A stretch of DNA of 64,000 nt. It comes from Tenrec ecaudatus. Taxonomy: Eukaryota > Chordata > Mammalia > Afrosoricida > Tenrecidae. A program made the translations under genes and the position numbers. Below the pieces are notes generated by a model, which was not told where the DNA came from, made no database searches, and saw nothing but the letters and a program-made list of their open reading frames with translations. The stretch's first letter is position 1, and every line of letters starts with the position of its first letter. Below are positions 46,201-59,500 of this stretch, one piece after another. Location of the stretch: the NCBI RefSeq assembly GCF_050624435.1, contig NC_134536.1:130788758-130852757 (forward strand). The letters run 5' to 3'.

Positions 46201-49200
46201 TGCCCCGGCAGGCACCTTCCTCACCACGGCTGCCGGCTGAGCTCCTTGTTGCAGCCACGGTGTCAATCCCTCTCATCGAATCTTGCTCTTCCTCACCGAC
46301 CCTCCACTTTATCAAACGCAATGCCCTTTCCCAGGCATCTGTCTGTCCTGCGTGAGCTGAAGCCTTGGCATCTTTGTTTCTAAGGGACACACCGGCCGCT
46401 CTTCTTCCCAGCGAGGCTCGTTTTCCTTCTGGGCGTCCACAGTACATTCAGCGTAGTTAGCCAACACCCAAGTTTAAAGGCATCCAGTCTTCGGTCTTCA
46501 TTCGTTGTCCAGCTTTTGCTTGGCTGAAGCACAAGGGCTCAGATCAGGCGCACTTAGGGGCTCGAGGCGACATCTTTGCTTTCTGACGCTTTACAGCAGT
46601 CCAAGCAGTGAGCTGCTAACAGTAGGGGTTGTTCAAACCCAGCAGCCATTCTGCTGGGGAAAGATGAGGCTGCCTGCTCCTATAGGGACTGACCGTCTCT
46701 GAAACCCTAACACACCACTCTCCTCTACGGGGTGGGCAACATGAGTCTCACTCAACTCGATGAGCAGGCATTTGGGTTTTGGCTCGTAGAGCCACTGCCA
46801 GATGCTGTTTAATGTCTTGATTGCCGCTCTTATGGGCGTTGATAGTGGATTCAAGTAAAATGATCATGCTGCTACTTAGGGTCCAGTTGTGAGAAACCTT
46901 CTTTGTGTTGAGGTGTGTTCCCTACTGAAGGCCGCTGCCTTTAGTCGTCGTCAGAAAGCACTTCAGGTCTTCTTTGCTCTCAGCAAGCAAGGTTGTCTCG
47001 TCTGCATCATTCACTCACTGCCATCAAGTCTGACTCACAGTGACCCTGTCAGACAGGGTAGATTGCCCCCGTGAGTTCCCGAGACTGGAGCTGCTTGTAG
47101 GAGCAAAGGCCCTGTCCCTCAGAGCTCCCAGGGGTTTCGAAGTTCGGACCCTGTGAATTGTCGCCCAGCATGTACCCACGATGCCCCCGGGGCTCCATGT
47201 CATCTGCATATTGCACTGCTCATGAGCCTTCCTTCAGTCCTAAGGCCATGCTTTCTTCATATGGGTCAGATCTCAGATTATTTGCTCAGCTTATAAATAA
47301 ATAAATATGGTGAAAGAACAGAATTTCAACACTGGCGGCATTATGTCTTAGGCTTCTCACCGCAGGGTCGGAAGGTTGAAACTTGAAAGTGGGAAGGTGA
47401 AGCTTTCCACACCCAGAGAGCGCGATGGTCTGAGAAACTCACAGGGGCAGTGCCGCCCTGTCCTATAAGGTCACTGAGAGCTGGCAGCAACTTGATGGCA
47501 GTGAGTCTGGTTTTACATTAGTGGGCTATGCACTGGGCTGTTCACCACGAAGTCAGGAGTTCGAAACCACTAGCCACTTCACAGGAGAAAAATAAGGCTT
47601 CCTACTCTCACAATGAGTTACAGGCTCAGAAACCCACAGGGGCAGTTCTACCCTGCCCAGTGGAGTGACTTATGAACCAGAACGGACTCGATAGTAGTGA
47701 GCTGAGCTAAGGTTAGGAAATTCCCCTCTAACGAGGATCCATAATAAGTTGGTCCAGCACCAAATGAATAAACTCTGGTTTTCACGTTGCTAGCTTCCAA
47801 CAGAGGAGTGGGGTACCACATGTATCTGCGGTCACCACGGAAAATCAATGGCAGGTCCTCGTCAATGAACATACACTCATTACGAAGGCTGCTCGCTTTG
47901 TTTTAAAATACAATCTTAGAAGCATTCAGTCTGGTGTCTGACTTGGTCTTTAAACCACGTTTAGCTATTTACAGTTAACAAAAACACGATTTAAGTTAGA
48001 AAAAAACTTACCTAATAAAGGCTGGTTTTCATTTCTCTTTCTGGCTAAATGTCTCTTGCCAAACATTCTGGGGGGAAAAAAGAACAAAGGGAAATATGTC
48101 TACCAAAAATTATTTCAAGGACAATTTGTCCTCACAAGCAAATGCTTTCATATGACTAAAGAGGGACAGAATGCTGTGTGCAAAGGTTTTTATTCAAGTA
48201 AGAACCGTAGGAGCAGGGAAGAGTGTTTGTGGTGTTCTAGGTCAGGAACCAAATACGTGACGGAGGACTCAGGGCGGGGAATACAACATCTGGTCAGAAG
48301 TCTAATGCTAGTCTCTTCCTATCAGAGTCCAGTAAGTTCACTGAGCACTGAGTTCAAGGATAACATAAACGCTAGACACCCCTTTCCTCTTCTCCTTATT
48401 CTGGCAGTAACTTCCTCGTTCCAGACAACTGAATACCTAATGGCCCCTATGCCTGGACTCTGGAAAAGATGGGAATGAACTATCACAAAATGACACTCAC
48501 ACACATCTTCTATGGCCAAGGTATGTGTACATCTTCCCCGGGTTGGAGATGTTCTTCATCATCTTCTCTGGGAGTTTCTTGAAGTTGTAGGCCGGTAGCG
48601 TGGATCTTAGGTATGTGACCTCATCGCAGGACACCATCCCTGGGTACGCGGTTATCATTCTGGCCACTAGGCTTACCTTGGGGCCAATAACTACGTCAGG
48701 GAGACAGGACCGAGAAAGGGAAAGCATTTTTGGACTATCTCCTCCACCTTCATCCCTTAACCAGAGCTAATAGTTCAATGTGTACCTGTGTATTCATGTC
48801 GTGCCACTGCCCCAACAACACCACAGAACACCGGTCCATTGGTGACACTGATGGAAACAAGCCTGGGCATCAGAAAAACAACAATCAGTGAACTGTCAGA
48901 ATTTCCTTCCCTCTGACTCAGAAGCCTCCAGGTGAGGCGCTAGATCTGCCATTCTCTAGAACCACGAGTCTGGTGTTAGAGCCTAGGCCAGTAAAGGCCA
49001 GGGACTGCTGCTGGTCTATATTACATGATGGGAAAAGAGTACAAGTATTAGGGAGATAGCCCAAAGGACCAGAATGGTCTCCCTGCTCTAGGAATTTTAG
49101 TTGGGGAGCTATTATTAATAAAAAATATTTTATAAATCAATATCTTATTTCTATCAGATGCTTTATTGTTAAATACTTTCAAACTGATTATCCCATCTAA

Positions 49201-52200
49201 TCTTTTAACAGAAACAAAACCAGAGGAGCTAATTACATGACATTGGTAATGCATGCTTTCCCTTTCCGAGAGTGGTTTGCATTTTATAAGAGGCACTGTT
49301 GGTTAATGGAGAAAAACCCCCTCACAGGAGTTGAAGACAGCAGTGTGGCTTTTATTCCTACCTGTTTGCTAGTAATTTCTCTACCGTGGCACTTGTTTCT
49401 TTGTGTGTAAAAGAGGAAGGATTGAGTGTTTCACACAAGTAGCAGGTACAAATGTAGTCTGTAAATTTTAAAGCAATATATGCACATGTGAGGGTGTAAT
49501 AGTTACATGTTGTGCTGCTAACCTTCAGGTCAGCAGTTCGAAACCACCGGCTGTGGGAGAAAGACAGGGCTTTCTACTCCTGTAAAGAGCTCCAGTCTCG
49601 GAAACTCACAGGGGCAGTTCTGCTCGGTCCTACAGGGTCACTATGAGTTGCCACTGACTCAATGGTTCTGGTTTACATACACGTGCGATATCATTTTTAT
49701 TCATCTCTGCTAAGTTTATTCACCTCCAATTAATTTGGGGCTCAATGTTAACATTAGGAATAGAGTTTTTCAAACTCATTCATGTCTATACTTTCCCCAT
49801 AGCTTTCTAAGAGAAAAAGTCAGCCGGCGAATTTCAACTAGCTTGGTCATGAGGAAACTTAGGCATTTTTCGATACCTTCATTAGAACTAGGTTTGTGTG
49901 GAAGGCTGGGAGGCTCTTATTTCCCTGGGAGAACCTGGGGGAGCACAGAAAGGCAGCGGGATCCAGGACAGACCAAGAGGGAAACCGAGGAGTGAGTTAA
50001 CCAGTCATGGCCTCTGCTTACCCAGGAAACCGTCCCACAACCCCTCTCCTCCTGTGGATGGCAGCCTGCGTTCTGCATCTCCTCCACGTGCAACCATAGG
50101 GTTTTTACTCCAGTGATCTGTACGGTTGTTTGTTATGCTGCAGTGCTCTTGAATCTTACCATGTGAGTTCCGTTTCCCCAACTGGGTATCATTTATGGTT
50201 ATTTCCCCGACTATTCAGTACAAAGTTCAGTACATAGAGATTTTTCAGTAACTCTTGTTTGCTGGGTTCCCTACGCAGGCTCCCCAGCTTTTGGCAGATT
50301 CTAGATGCCCTCAACCCCTGCGACTTGTCACTGCCTCCCACCCTGCCCCCAGAGCCCCTGGGGACCTGAGAAGCTCCTCTCTGCCCCACCTTCCTCCTCA
50401 CTTGGTCTCTGAAAGATTCTCCCAGCAGAAGCTGAAGATGCTGAAGGAGCTCTCCAGAGCATGGGCACACTCGTTTTGCTTCTTATCTCCAGGAAGGCCA
50501 AAAATACAGAGGAACATGCAGCCCTGGAATGGATGACAAAGAAGAGATGTTTGCATGGGGAGGGAACACAGGTTACCTTAACTGAACCAACTCTTTGGGA
50601 AGCCAGGTCTTTTATTAAATGGTCTTCTTTCCAAAGATTTAAAACAAACAATAGAACCTCACTGCTTTTGAGTCCATTTAGACCCTGCAGTACACAATAG
50701 AATAGCCCTTGTAGGTTTCCAAGGCTGTAACTCTTTATAGGAGCACAGTCTCATCCTTCTCCCTCCGAGTGGCTGGTGGTTTTGAACTGCAAACCTCGTG
50801 GTTCGCAGCCCAACTTGTAACCCACCCCACCACCGGGCGCCTTAATTGATCTTAACTGGTCTTTGGGAACAGAGAATTCTGTAAGATACATAAAATAGAC
50901 TCTCAGAGTCACACCAATGTCAAGAACATTTTAAACAAGATATGTTACATACCGAATAACAATAAGCAATAATTTAAAACACAAGAAAAGCTGAAATGAA
51001 GAACATTTTAAAAATTCAACTTTTAGCATAGACCTTGGAGTAAGACTACCCATACTTTCATTACCTATAATGTCAAATAATGAGGCTCCTCTCCAAGATT
51101 CTCACATATCAAAGCGCTATCCGGCTACACTTTACTCTCCAGAAAACACTGCTTACCCTCTCACAAGGGTTTTTCAACAAGCGCTGGAATAATATGGAGG
51201 CTCGTTGCTGAATTCACTAGAACACCCCAGTTCTCAATTCTGTTATTTGAAGTAGTCACGTAGACAAGCTTGTATGGCACAGAGATGATTTTATGTCAAC
51301 GTGACTTTGCATGAACGTGTAGGGGTGGAATCTACTTATCAATCAGGTCACAACCAGAGGATGCCTCTGTGCAGGGGTGGAGCTGTGTGTGGTCTGGCTT
51401 TGTTCTAAGCAGGGACCCTAGGGACCTCCCTCTCTGCTCCTTCACCTTCCTGCTTGCTGGGGCTCGGCCAGTGACCCTGAGCGCTGTCACTGCCGTGCCA
51501 TGCTTCCATCGACCTTGGATCCTTGCAACTCTGTACCCACCAGTCTGTGTTCTTCCCGCATGCCGCATCCCCTTTCTGTGTCATTGCATGGGGCTACATG
51601 AGTCTGAAGAGGGGCTAATGGACAAGTGTCAGACTTACAGACTTGAGGTGGACTGGGCTGGGATGCATCTTTGATCTACAACTACTTTTTGATATAAAGC
51701 TCTTTCTTTTATATAGATGAGTGTCACTGAATTTGTTTCTCTACCACCTGGCCTAACACAGCATGTTAAAAAATAAGTGGTGTTTAATTATAACTTGTAA
51801 CACTGACTTCCATCTGTGTTATATGAGAGCTAAATAGGTCACACAGACGAGTCTCCTGCACACACTTTTCATGCCCATGGGGCAGGCTCTCTTGTACTCA
51901 CTTTCTCAAACATAAAGATCCGGCTCAGTTGGCCACCCCCTTTCTCAATGGCTGTGGAGATGTATAAGGCAGCTTCCTGGATAAGGTGACACAAATGCAC
52001 CTTCCATGCTGTCTTGTGGAATTCTAAGCTGACCAAAACAATAGTCACAGTACGGAATTCAGATATATACTCCACAGGCTGGCCTTCATCAATCTGCAAA
52101 GGGATAGTAAGTTACTTTGACTGTATCTTCAACTCTCAGCATCATGCTTAGGCATTGCAAGTCTATATACCATGGTGGGTACAGGAGAATAACTTATAGG

Positions 52201-53509
52201 GGTCAGGCAACAACGTAAAAGGAAATTCAGATTCAAGCAAGATCGTGGACATACAACCCAGTGCACCTAGAATGACAGTTGCTTACTTGACTTTAAACCT
52301 AATACACTGATGAAATTTGTCAGAATTGTTATGTGTTAGTTCGATATGTGTTAGTTTGATACGTCCAGCTCCACCAGTCATTATATCTCTTACGAAGGGA
52401 TTCATGCATATGCTTATATATGCATACTCTATCAACAGATACTTATCAAACTATATGCTCCACCCTGCTTGATGAAGATCAATGATTGCAGCCTTCAGTA
52501 TAGGTTGTAGCTCAATGTAAAAGAAAACAAAAATCTCACAACTGGGCCAATAGGTAATATCATGATAAATGGAGAAAAGGTTGAATTTGAAGGATTTTGT
52601 CTTCACAATCAATGCTCATGGAAGCAGTAATTAAAAGATCAAATGATGCCTTGCATTGTGGGATACTTCTTTAAAGTGTTGAAAAGCAAGGATGTTACTT
52701 TGAAGTCTACGGTGCACTTGACCCACATCACGGAATTTCAGTCTCCTCATGCATGTGACAGTTGGACACTGAATAAGGAAGACTAAAGAGCAATTGGCAC
52801 ATTTGAATGACAGTGCTGGAGAAGAACACTGAAAGAACAAACAGAATGCTCCCTAGAGGCAAGGAGGGTGAGGCTTCCTCTCCAGTACTTAGGACCTGCT
52901 GTCCGGAGAGACCAGTCAGTCTCTGGCGAAGGACAGCATGCTGGGGAAAGTAAAGGGTCAGCAAAAAAGGGGAAGGCCCTCAAGAAGATGGATTGACACA
53001 GAGGCTGCAATGATGGGCTCAAACCCAAGGACAATTGCTAAGGCTGGTGCAGGACCGGGCAGCGTTCTGCTCTGTTGGGCATGAGGTCCCCCGGAGTCAG
53101 AACGGGCTCAATGGCACCTAACAACAACAACACGCCCTGCCTTCAGTGCCCTGCTGGCACTCGCAGGTACCCTTTGAAATGCTAATGAGAAAACAGTAGT
53201 TCAGAACCACCAGCCACTCCAAGGGAGAAAGATGAGGCTGTCTGAAAAGATTCACTGCCTCAGAATCCCTATCTAAGGTCCTGGGGAGGCAGAGTTGACT
53301 CAGTGTCAGTACGTATACCCTGTGTGCAGTGTATTAGGTTCTTCAGAGGCAAATTGGGAAACAATATGGCTTCTGTCTTCTATGATGGAGAAATCTAATT
53401 AAAGATATAAGACCATCACATTAATTATAATAGGTGGATATGTGGTAACCTACTGGGGTTACAGCGAGAATCAGGATGAACTGACCTGACACCAAAAGGG
53501 CATCACAAG

Positions 53510-53599
<90 letters not shown>

Positions 53600-56500
53600 A
53601 TGACACAGAAACTAGGAAAGAACCTTCTTCAAAAGGTTTTTCATTATGTGCTTCCGGAGGGTTTGCTCTAGTGCGGAATCTGGATCCAATTCCAGGGCAG
53701 TTCTGAGAGTGTCTAAGAAAAAGAAAACAAATAATATTTCATAGGCCATGAGAATGAATCTGACATTTTGGGCGGAGGAAGAAAGAACCACGTCACTCAC
53801 CAGCACTTGTGCGGTAATGTGGCAGGTAATCCAGACACTTGTCAAAATGCTCATCAAAATCAAATGGGTCAATGAGGCGCATATCCCTCAGCTAAGGAAG
53901 ACAAATGCAGTTGCTCAATTCTGTGCCCATCCGCCACCTCAGTTATCTCTGGCTCCACAACAGAGGCGCTGAGGACTCTCTCCTCTGTATGCCCTTTATC
54001 TCCCATCCTTACTGTTCTCCCTTGTCTGCTTTCCTGGGAGAATCGTTCCAGCCTGCCACCAAACACACTCGGGTGGCTGTTGGCATGGACAGGTAGTTTA
54101 TGAGCACCCCACACGCTTGTCCTGTGTGACAGACGGGCTTTTTCAGGGTGTGCAGTGGGTAGTCGGGCTTCCTACCTTCACGGCTTCATCGTCCCTCATG
54201 ATTTCCACTTCAAACATGTATTTTTCACATAATTCCCAGCAGTTCCAAGACAAGACAATCTCATTTGCCTGCGCCAAACGCTGAGCTAACTGTACATCGT
54301 CTACATCCCGCCCAATGACCAAGAGGAATTGCCGCTGCTCGTCTCCAATAATAACCTGTGAAATCCGACCTGCAGACAAACCTAGTCGGGAAAAAAGGGA
54401 GAAGAGTGGAGAACAACTGAACGCAAGCTACATGGAGGGTTGGGCTGAATCTTCACATGGCTGTAGGCAATTCTAGGCAAAGGGACTCCTGGAGCATCGT
54501 TATGTTCGGGTGTGAAAACAAGGAGCGTTCTCCTTATTTCCTGATTGACAATTTGTAGGATCCATCCTGATGAGGATATTGAGAACCCAAAGTTCAAGCA
54601 TTAAGTCATCTTGTTATTGCCCTCACCTTCAGAATTCCTAGGTGAGCTCATCTTTAACATGCCTTTCCCTGATTTGTCTTAAACACATCTACTGACAGAC
54701 ATTAAAACCAGCCCGAGTTGTGGGGGGAAAGCAAAAGGAATCGGTGGTTTCCGTGCATCTCTAAAATTGCTCCTCATTGACAGCTAGGTCTGGATGGCAG
54801 AGACCTTTGAGAAGAGATCAAATCACTAGTTCTCAACCTGTGGATCTCGACCCCTTTGGGGGTCAAATGACTCCTTCATAGGGGTCACCTGATCCAGAAC
54901 AGTAGCAAAACAACAGTGATGAAGTAGCAATGGAAATAATTTTATGGTTGGGGTGTTACCACCACATGAGGAAGTGTATGAAAGGGCCATGGCATTAGGA
55001 AGGTGGACAACCACTGCACCAAATGGTGATACTCCGAAGCTGCTGCCACAGTCCCAGGGCAGAAAAGCACCTTTTCACATACGTACTGACCATGCCACCT
55101 CTCCTCACATATAACCAAGGATGAACAATCATTAAATTGCCAGATATAGGACTTACCATTTATTAGTATTGTTATCGCTTTCTTTATGGTCCTGGGAGAT
55201 TTCTTACTGCCAATATGGTTGTTATTGTTAGGTGCCATTGAATCACTTCTGACCCATAGCAACCGTAGGCACAAAAGAATGAAATACTGCCTGGTCTGGC
55301 ACTTTCCTCACAATTTTTTTGTGTTGTCCAGAATTTTTATGGTTGCGGTCCCTGCTGCAGCCGTGATGTCAGCCATCTCCTTGAGGATCTTCCTTTTTCA
55401 CTGTTCCTCTACTTTTCCAAACATGGATTCTTTCTTTAGGGATTGATCTCTCCTGGTAACATGTCAAAGTACTTAAGACAAAGCCTCACCATCCTTGCCT
55501 CTCAGGAGCATTCTGGCCATACTTCTTCCAAGGCAGGTCAGCTTCTTTTCTATCACCACATCTATATTTTCCAACTACTGTTCCTCTTGTTTCCAACTTC
55601 TGCATTCCAATTGCCATCAACTATCAACACATCTTGATTGCATGTTTGATCAATTTCCAACTGAAGTCATTAATCTAATTATTCAGTTTCTTCATCACTA
55701 GCTTTTGTGATTGGTGCATAAATTTGAATAATTGTACTGGTTGGATTTCCCTGAAGATAAGGTAGATATAGCTTATCACGAACAGCATTGTACTGCATGA
55801 CTGATTTTGCAATGTCCTTTTTGACAATGAATATCATGCCATCCCCCTTGAATGTTCCCAGCATAGTAGATGATTTTCTGATTCAAAATAGCTAATACCA
55901 GTCCATTTTAGCACACTACTGCCTAGGATACTGATCTTTATGTGCTCTGTTTCATTTTTGACAACTTCCAATCCTTCTAGATTCATACTTCACATATTCC
56001 AAGTTTTGATCATTAGCAGATTTTTGTAGCTGTTTCTCCTTACTTGAGTTATGCCCCATCAGCAAATGAAAACCTAAAGGCTCCATGCCCACAGGCTTTA
56101 CTGGACTTATGTCACCATGGTCGATTCCACTCCAATAAACCAGCTCCTCCTTGGTCACATTTCGTGTGCCCTCTGATCGGAGCGACCTATCCTCTAGCAC
56201 TATGCCCAACAAAAATGTTCTGCTTCCATTCCGTAGGCCTCCAGTAGGTGACAATGTTTCAGAGCTCTGCACAAGGTGTTCAGTGGCATCATCCTCCAAA
56301 ATGGGGAGCCAAGTCCTTGGTTGCCTATTCTTAGTCTGGAAGCTCCGGTGAAACTTGTTCCCTTTGGGCGACCCTGCTGACATTTGAAATACAAGAGCCA
56401 TAGCTTCCAGTTTTACAGCAACATACAAACCACCACAGGATGACAAAATGACAGACAAGGAATACAGTTGGAGGAGGAGGACAAGGCTTTCTTCCCAGGG

Positions 56501-59500
56501 GAAGAAAAATCACTAGAACCAAGAGTGATTTTTTAGCCCATCCAATCCAATCTTGGGGTGGTTATATAATGTCCTGTCAACTTGAGAAGAGGTGGGGTCA
56601 ATCAGATAATAGCCAATAATGCCTCTGTGTGGGCATGACCTTCTCCTGAGGATTCTGGGAACTTCTGTCTTCCTCTCTGGAGGCAGGACCACACTCTCCC
56701 TGTGAGACATTCCTGTTGACAAGCCAGAGGAACCACGTGAAGACCCACGCCAGCGCTGAGATGCTTCCACCACCAGTGGATCCACAAGATTTTCCACCCA
56801 CTGGTCTGTGAGCTTCCTGCATTTGGCGTCATTACATGAGTAGTATGAGTCTGAAGACATATTTATAGACTGGTATCAGACATATGGCCTAATATCGGAC
56901 TTAGAGACTTGACTGGACTGGGCTTGGTTATTTTCTTAATATACAATTACCCTTTGATATAAAGCTCTTTATTATACACATGCGTGCCTATGAATTTGTT
57001 TCTTTCGTCAACCTGGACTAACAACAAATCTAAAAGTAAGAGAAAAACGTTTTAAAAGTATGACAAGCTAGAAAACTTTTGGCAAGGGCTGAATGATAAG
57101 ATGAAAGGTATGGAATTTACCCAACTTCCTGAAACAACTGAAGACCTGGAAGTAAAAAGCAGACAAAACAATAATTTTCAAGATATTGGTCATCATGTAA
57201 CTAATGACAGCAGACCCTGATGGGAAGCAACTGAGGTGAATCATATGATTCACCTTATTACGTGGAGAGAATTTCCAGGATGTAGCTCAGGGAGGGGAAA
57301 CTCAGTGGAAACCAGGAAAGTCCTTGAATTGAAGAAGACACACCTGGGAATTCAAGGAGGCCAAGGTGGCTAGAATCTTCTGGACACGGTGAAGAGTACT
57401 GAGGAGGAGAGAACCCAAGAGGTCAGCCCCTCTTAAGTCTTCAGCTGATTCCTGATCAGTGCGCGTGTGAGGAAACTCCTGCAAAGATCAGCATGGAACA
57501 AACCTTGGATAGCATACCGTGCTTGGAATAGTTCTTATTTCCACTGGCTTGAATGTCAAACTTAATTCGTTGTAGGTTATGTGTTGAGCGGATAACCACA
57601 AGGTCAGCAGTTTGAAACCACCAATTGTTCCAAGGGAGAAAGATGAGGCTGTCTCCCCACTCTAAGGAGTTACAGTCTCAGAGACCCACAGGGGCAGTTT
57701 TACCCAGTCCTGTGATTCATGAATATTAGAAACTGCCCAGAATGAAGCGCAGGGAGAAACAAAGACAGAGAAGAAAAAAACAGTCTCAGCGAGCTGTGGG
57801 GTATGTTCACACACTTATGAAACCATGGCACTTGCCTGGATACTGCATACACGTGTAAGTATTTCCCAACTTATCCAATTATACACTTTAAATAAGTATA
57901 GTTTACACTATCAATTAGTATTCAATAAAGTTCTTATGGAGGAAGAAAAGGCAGGATAGGAGAGATCCCACATAAGACATTATTATTATTATTTATAATA
58001 TTTTAAGTTTTAGAACACAGAATGATTCTTTACTACTGTTCCTTAAAATAGGGATGAAGGGCTGGAGTCCATGTTTGTCCACAGTCAAACAAGGCCCCCA
58101 GGAAGGTTCCCAGCCTCTTGAGAAGGAGCACTGCGGACAGAGCTTTCCAGCCAATCCCAACTCCTCTGCCACTGGTAACACTTTGTCCTCTGCGTGCAGG
58201 GTTATATCTTCATTGTATGTGTTTTTGATTATATCACAGGCTCAACATCCTAACTATGTATTAAAAAAAAAAACCACACACATTAAAAAGTCTTGTTTCC
58301 ATTTATATAGCCATCTATATTATTTTCCTGAATATTTTTATTTTATGTATCTTTCTTAAAGTACTTTCTAGAAATACAACAGAATGATAAGAAAAAAATC
58401 AGAATTTTTCTCCTTTCCACAAAAGGTAGCATATAAAAAGAACTACTCTGCAGCTTACCTTTTATTCCCATTCAACTCTTATCTTGGAGATATTTCTGTA
58501 TCATATCCCCTTTTTTTCCCCTATTGTTCATCTAACCACTTTTCTATAGATGGCTGGCTGGGTGTTTCCAGTCTTCTATTATAAACCACATTGCAGTCAA
58601 CAGCCTTGTACAGAGGATGCTTTATAAATATACAAGAATGCCAAGGGGATACCTTCTCTAGAGTGGGGCTGCCAGGTTGAAGAATAAATGCATTGTTGGT
58701 CCTGATAGAGATGACTAAATTACTGCCATACTAGTTGTGCTGTTTCACTCCCACCAGCAACACATGAGAAGGCTGATTTTCTCACACCCTCACCAGAGTT
58801 ACTGATATTTAAATTTTTGCCTGTCCATCAGAAAGGAGGATCCCTGGTAGCTCTGTGGCTTAGGCATTGGCTTGTGCTTAGCTCAAACTCCTCAACTGCT
58901 CGGTGGGAGAAAAACGAGGCTGTCTGCTTTCTTACATACTTACAGTCTCAGAAACCCAACACAGGTTCGCCATGAGTCAGACTGACAGCGCACTGTCAGT
59001 GGGACTGTGGGTTTGAGGAGGTCTAGGTAAGAAACCGTATCACAGTGCACTTGTTTTAAAAGATCATTTTATTGGGGGGGGGGCTCTTACAGTTCTTATA
59101 ACAATCCATACATCAATTTTATCAAGCATATTTGTACATGTTACCATTGATTTTCTAGACATTTACTTTCTATTGAGCCCGCTGTATCAGCTCCTCTTTT
59201 ATCGCTCCCTGCTCCCCAACGTGCCTTGTGACCCCTTGATAAATTATAATTATTTTCACATCTTACGCAGACCACAATGTACATTTGATTGCCTTTTATT
59301 CTGGCTATGAAATGGAGCATCCTTTCCCTATATGTGCCTGTCTCTCTCTTCTATCCATTTTAGTCTTTTGTGTTTCTACAGTAGGTAAATCCACCCTTTG
59401 TTTGTATATGAGTTGCCCACACTTTTCCCCAGCTTGACTTTTTTTTGCATTTTTATAGGTTCCCCCATCCCCACCCCTGACCAGTGGGATTGCCCTTAAA

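Larger units (their letters stand above)
46131..47290 (-). mobile_element. RTE-clade LINE, antisense, with nested SINEs
   Basis: Begins with the inverted tail TTGCTAGGTGCCATGTCAAG. It repeats blocks of the 33405 copy such as GTTGCAGCCACGGTGTC and CAGCAAGCAAGGTTGTCTCG. Confidence 0.75.

Noticed and set aside
54143-54200. Idea that ADCY10-like exons are a processed retrocopy
   Set aside because: Introns with splice sites are present at every boundary, so the locus is a segmental paralog, not a retrocopy.
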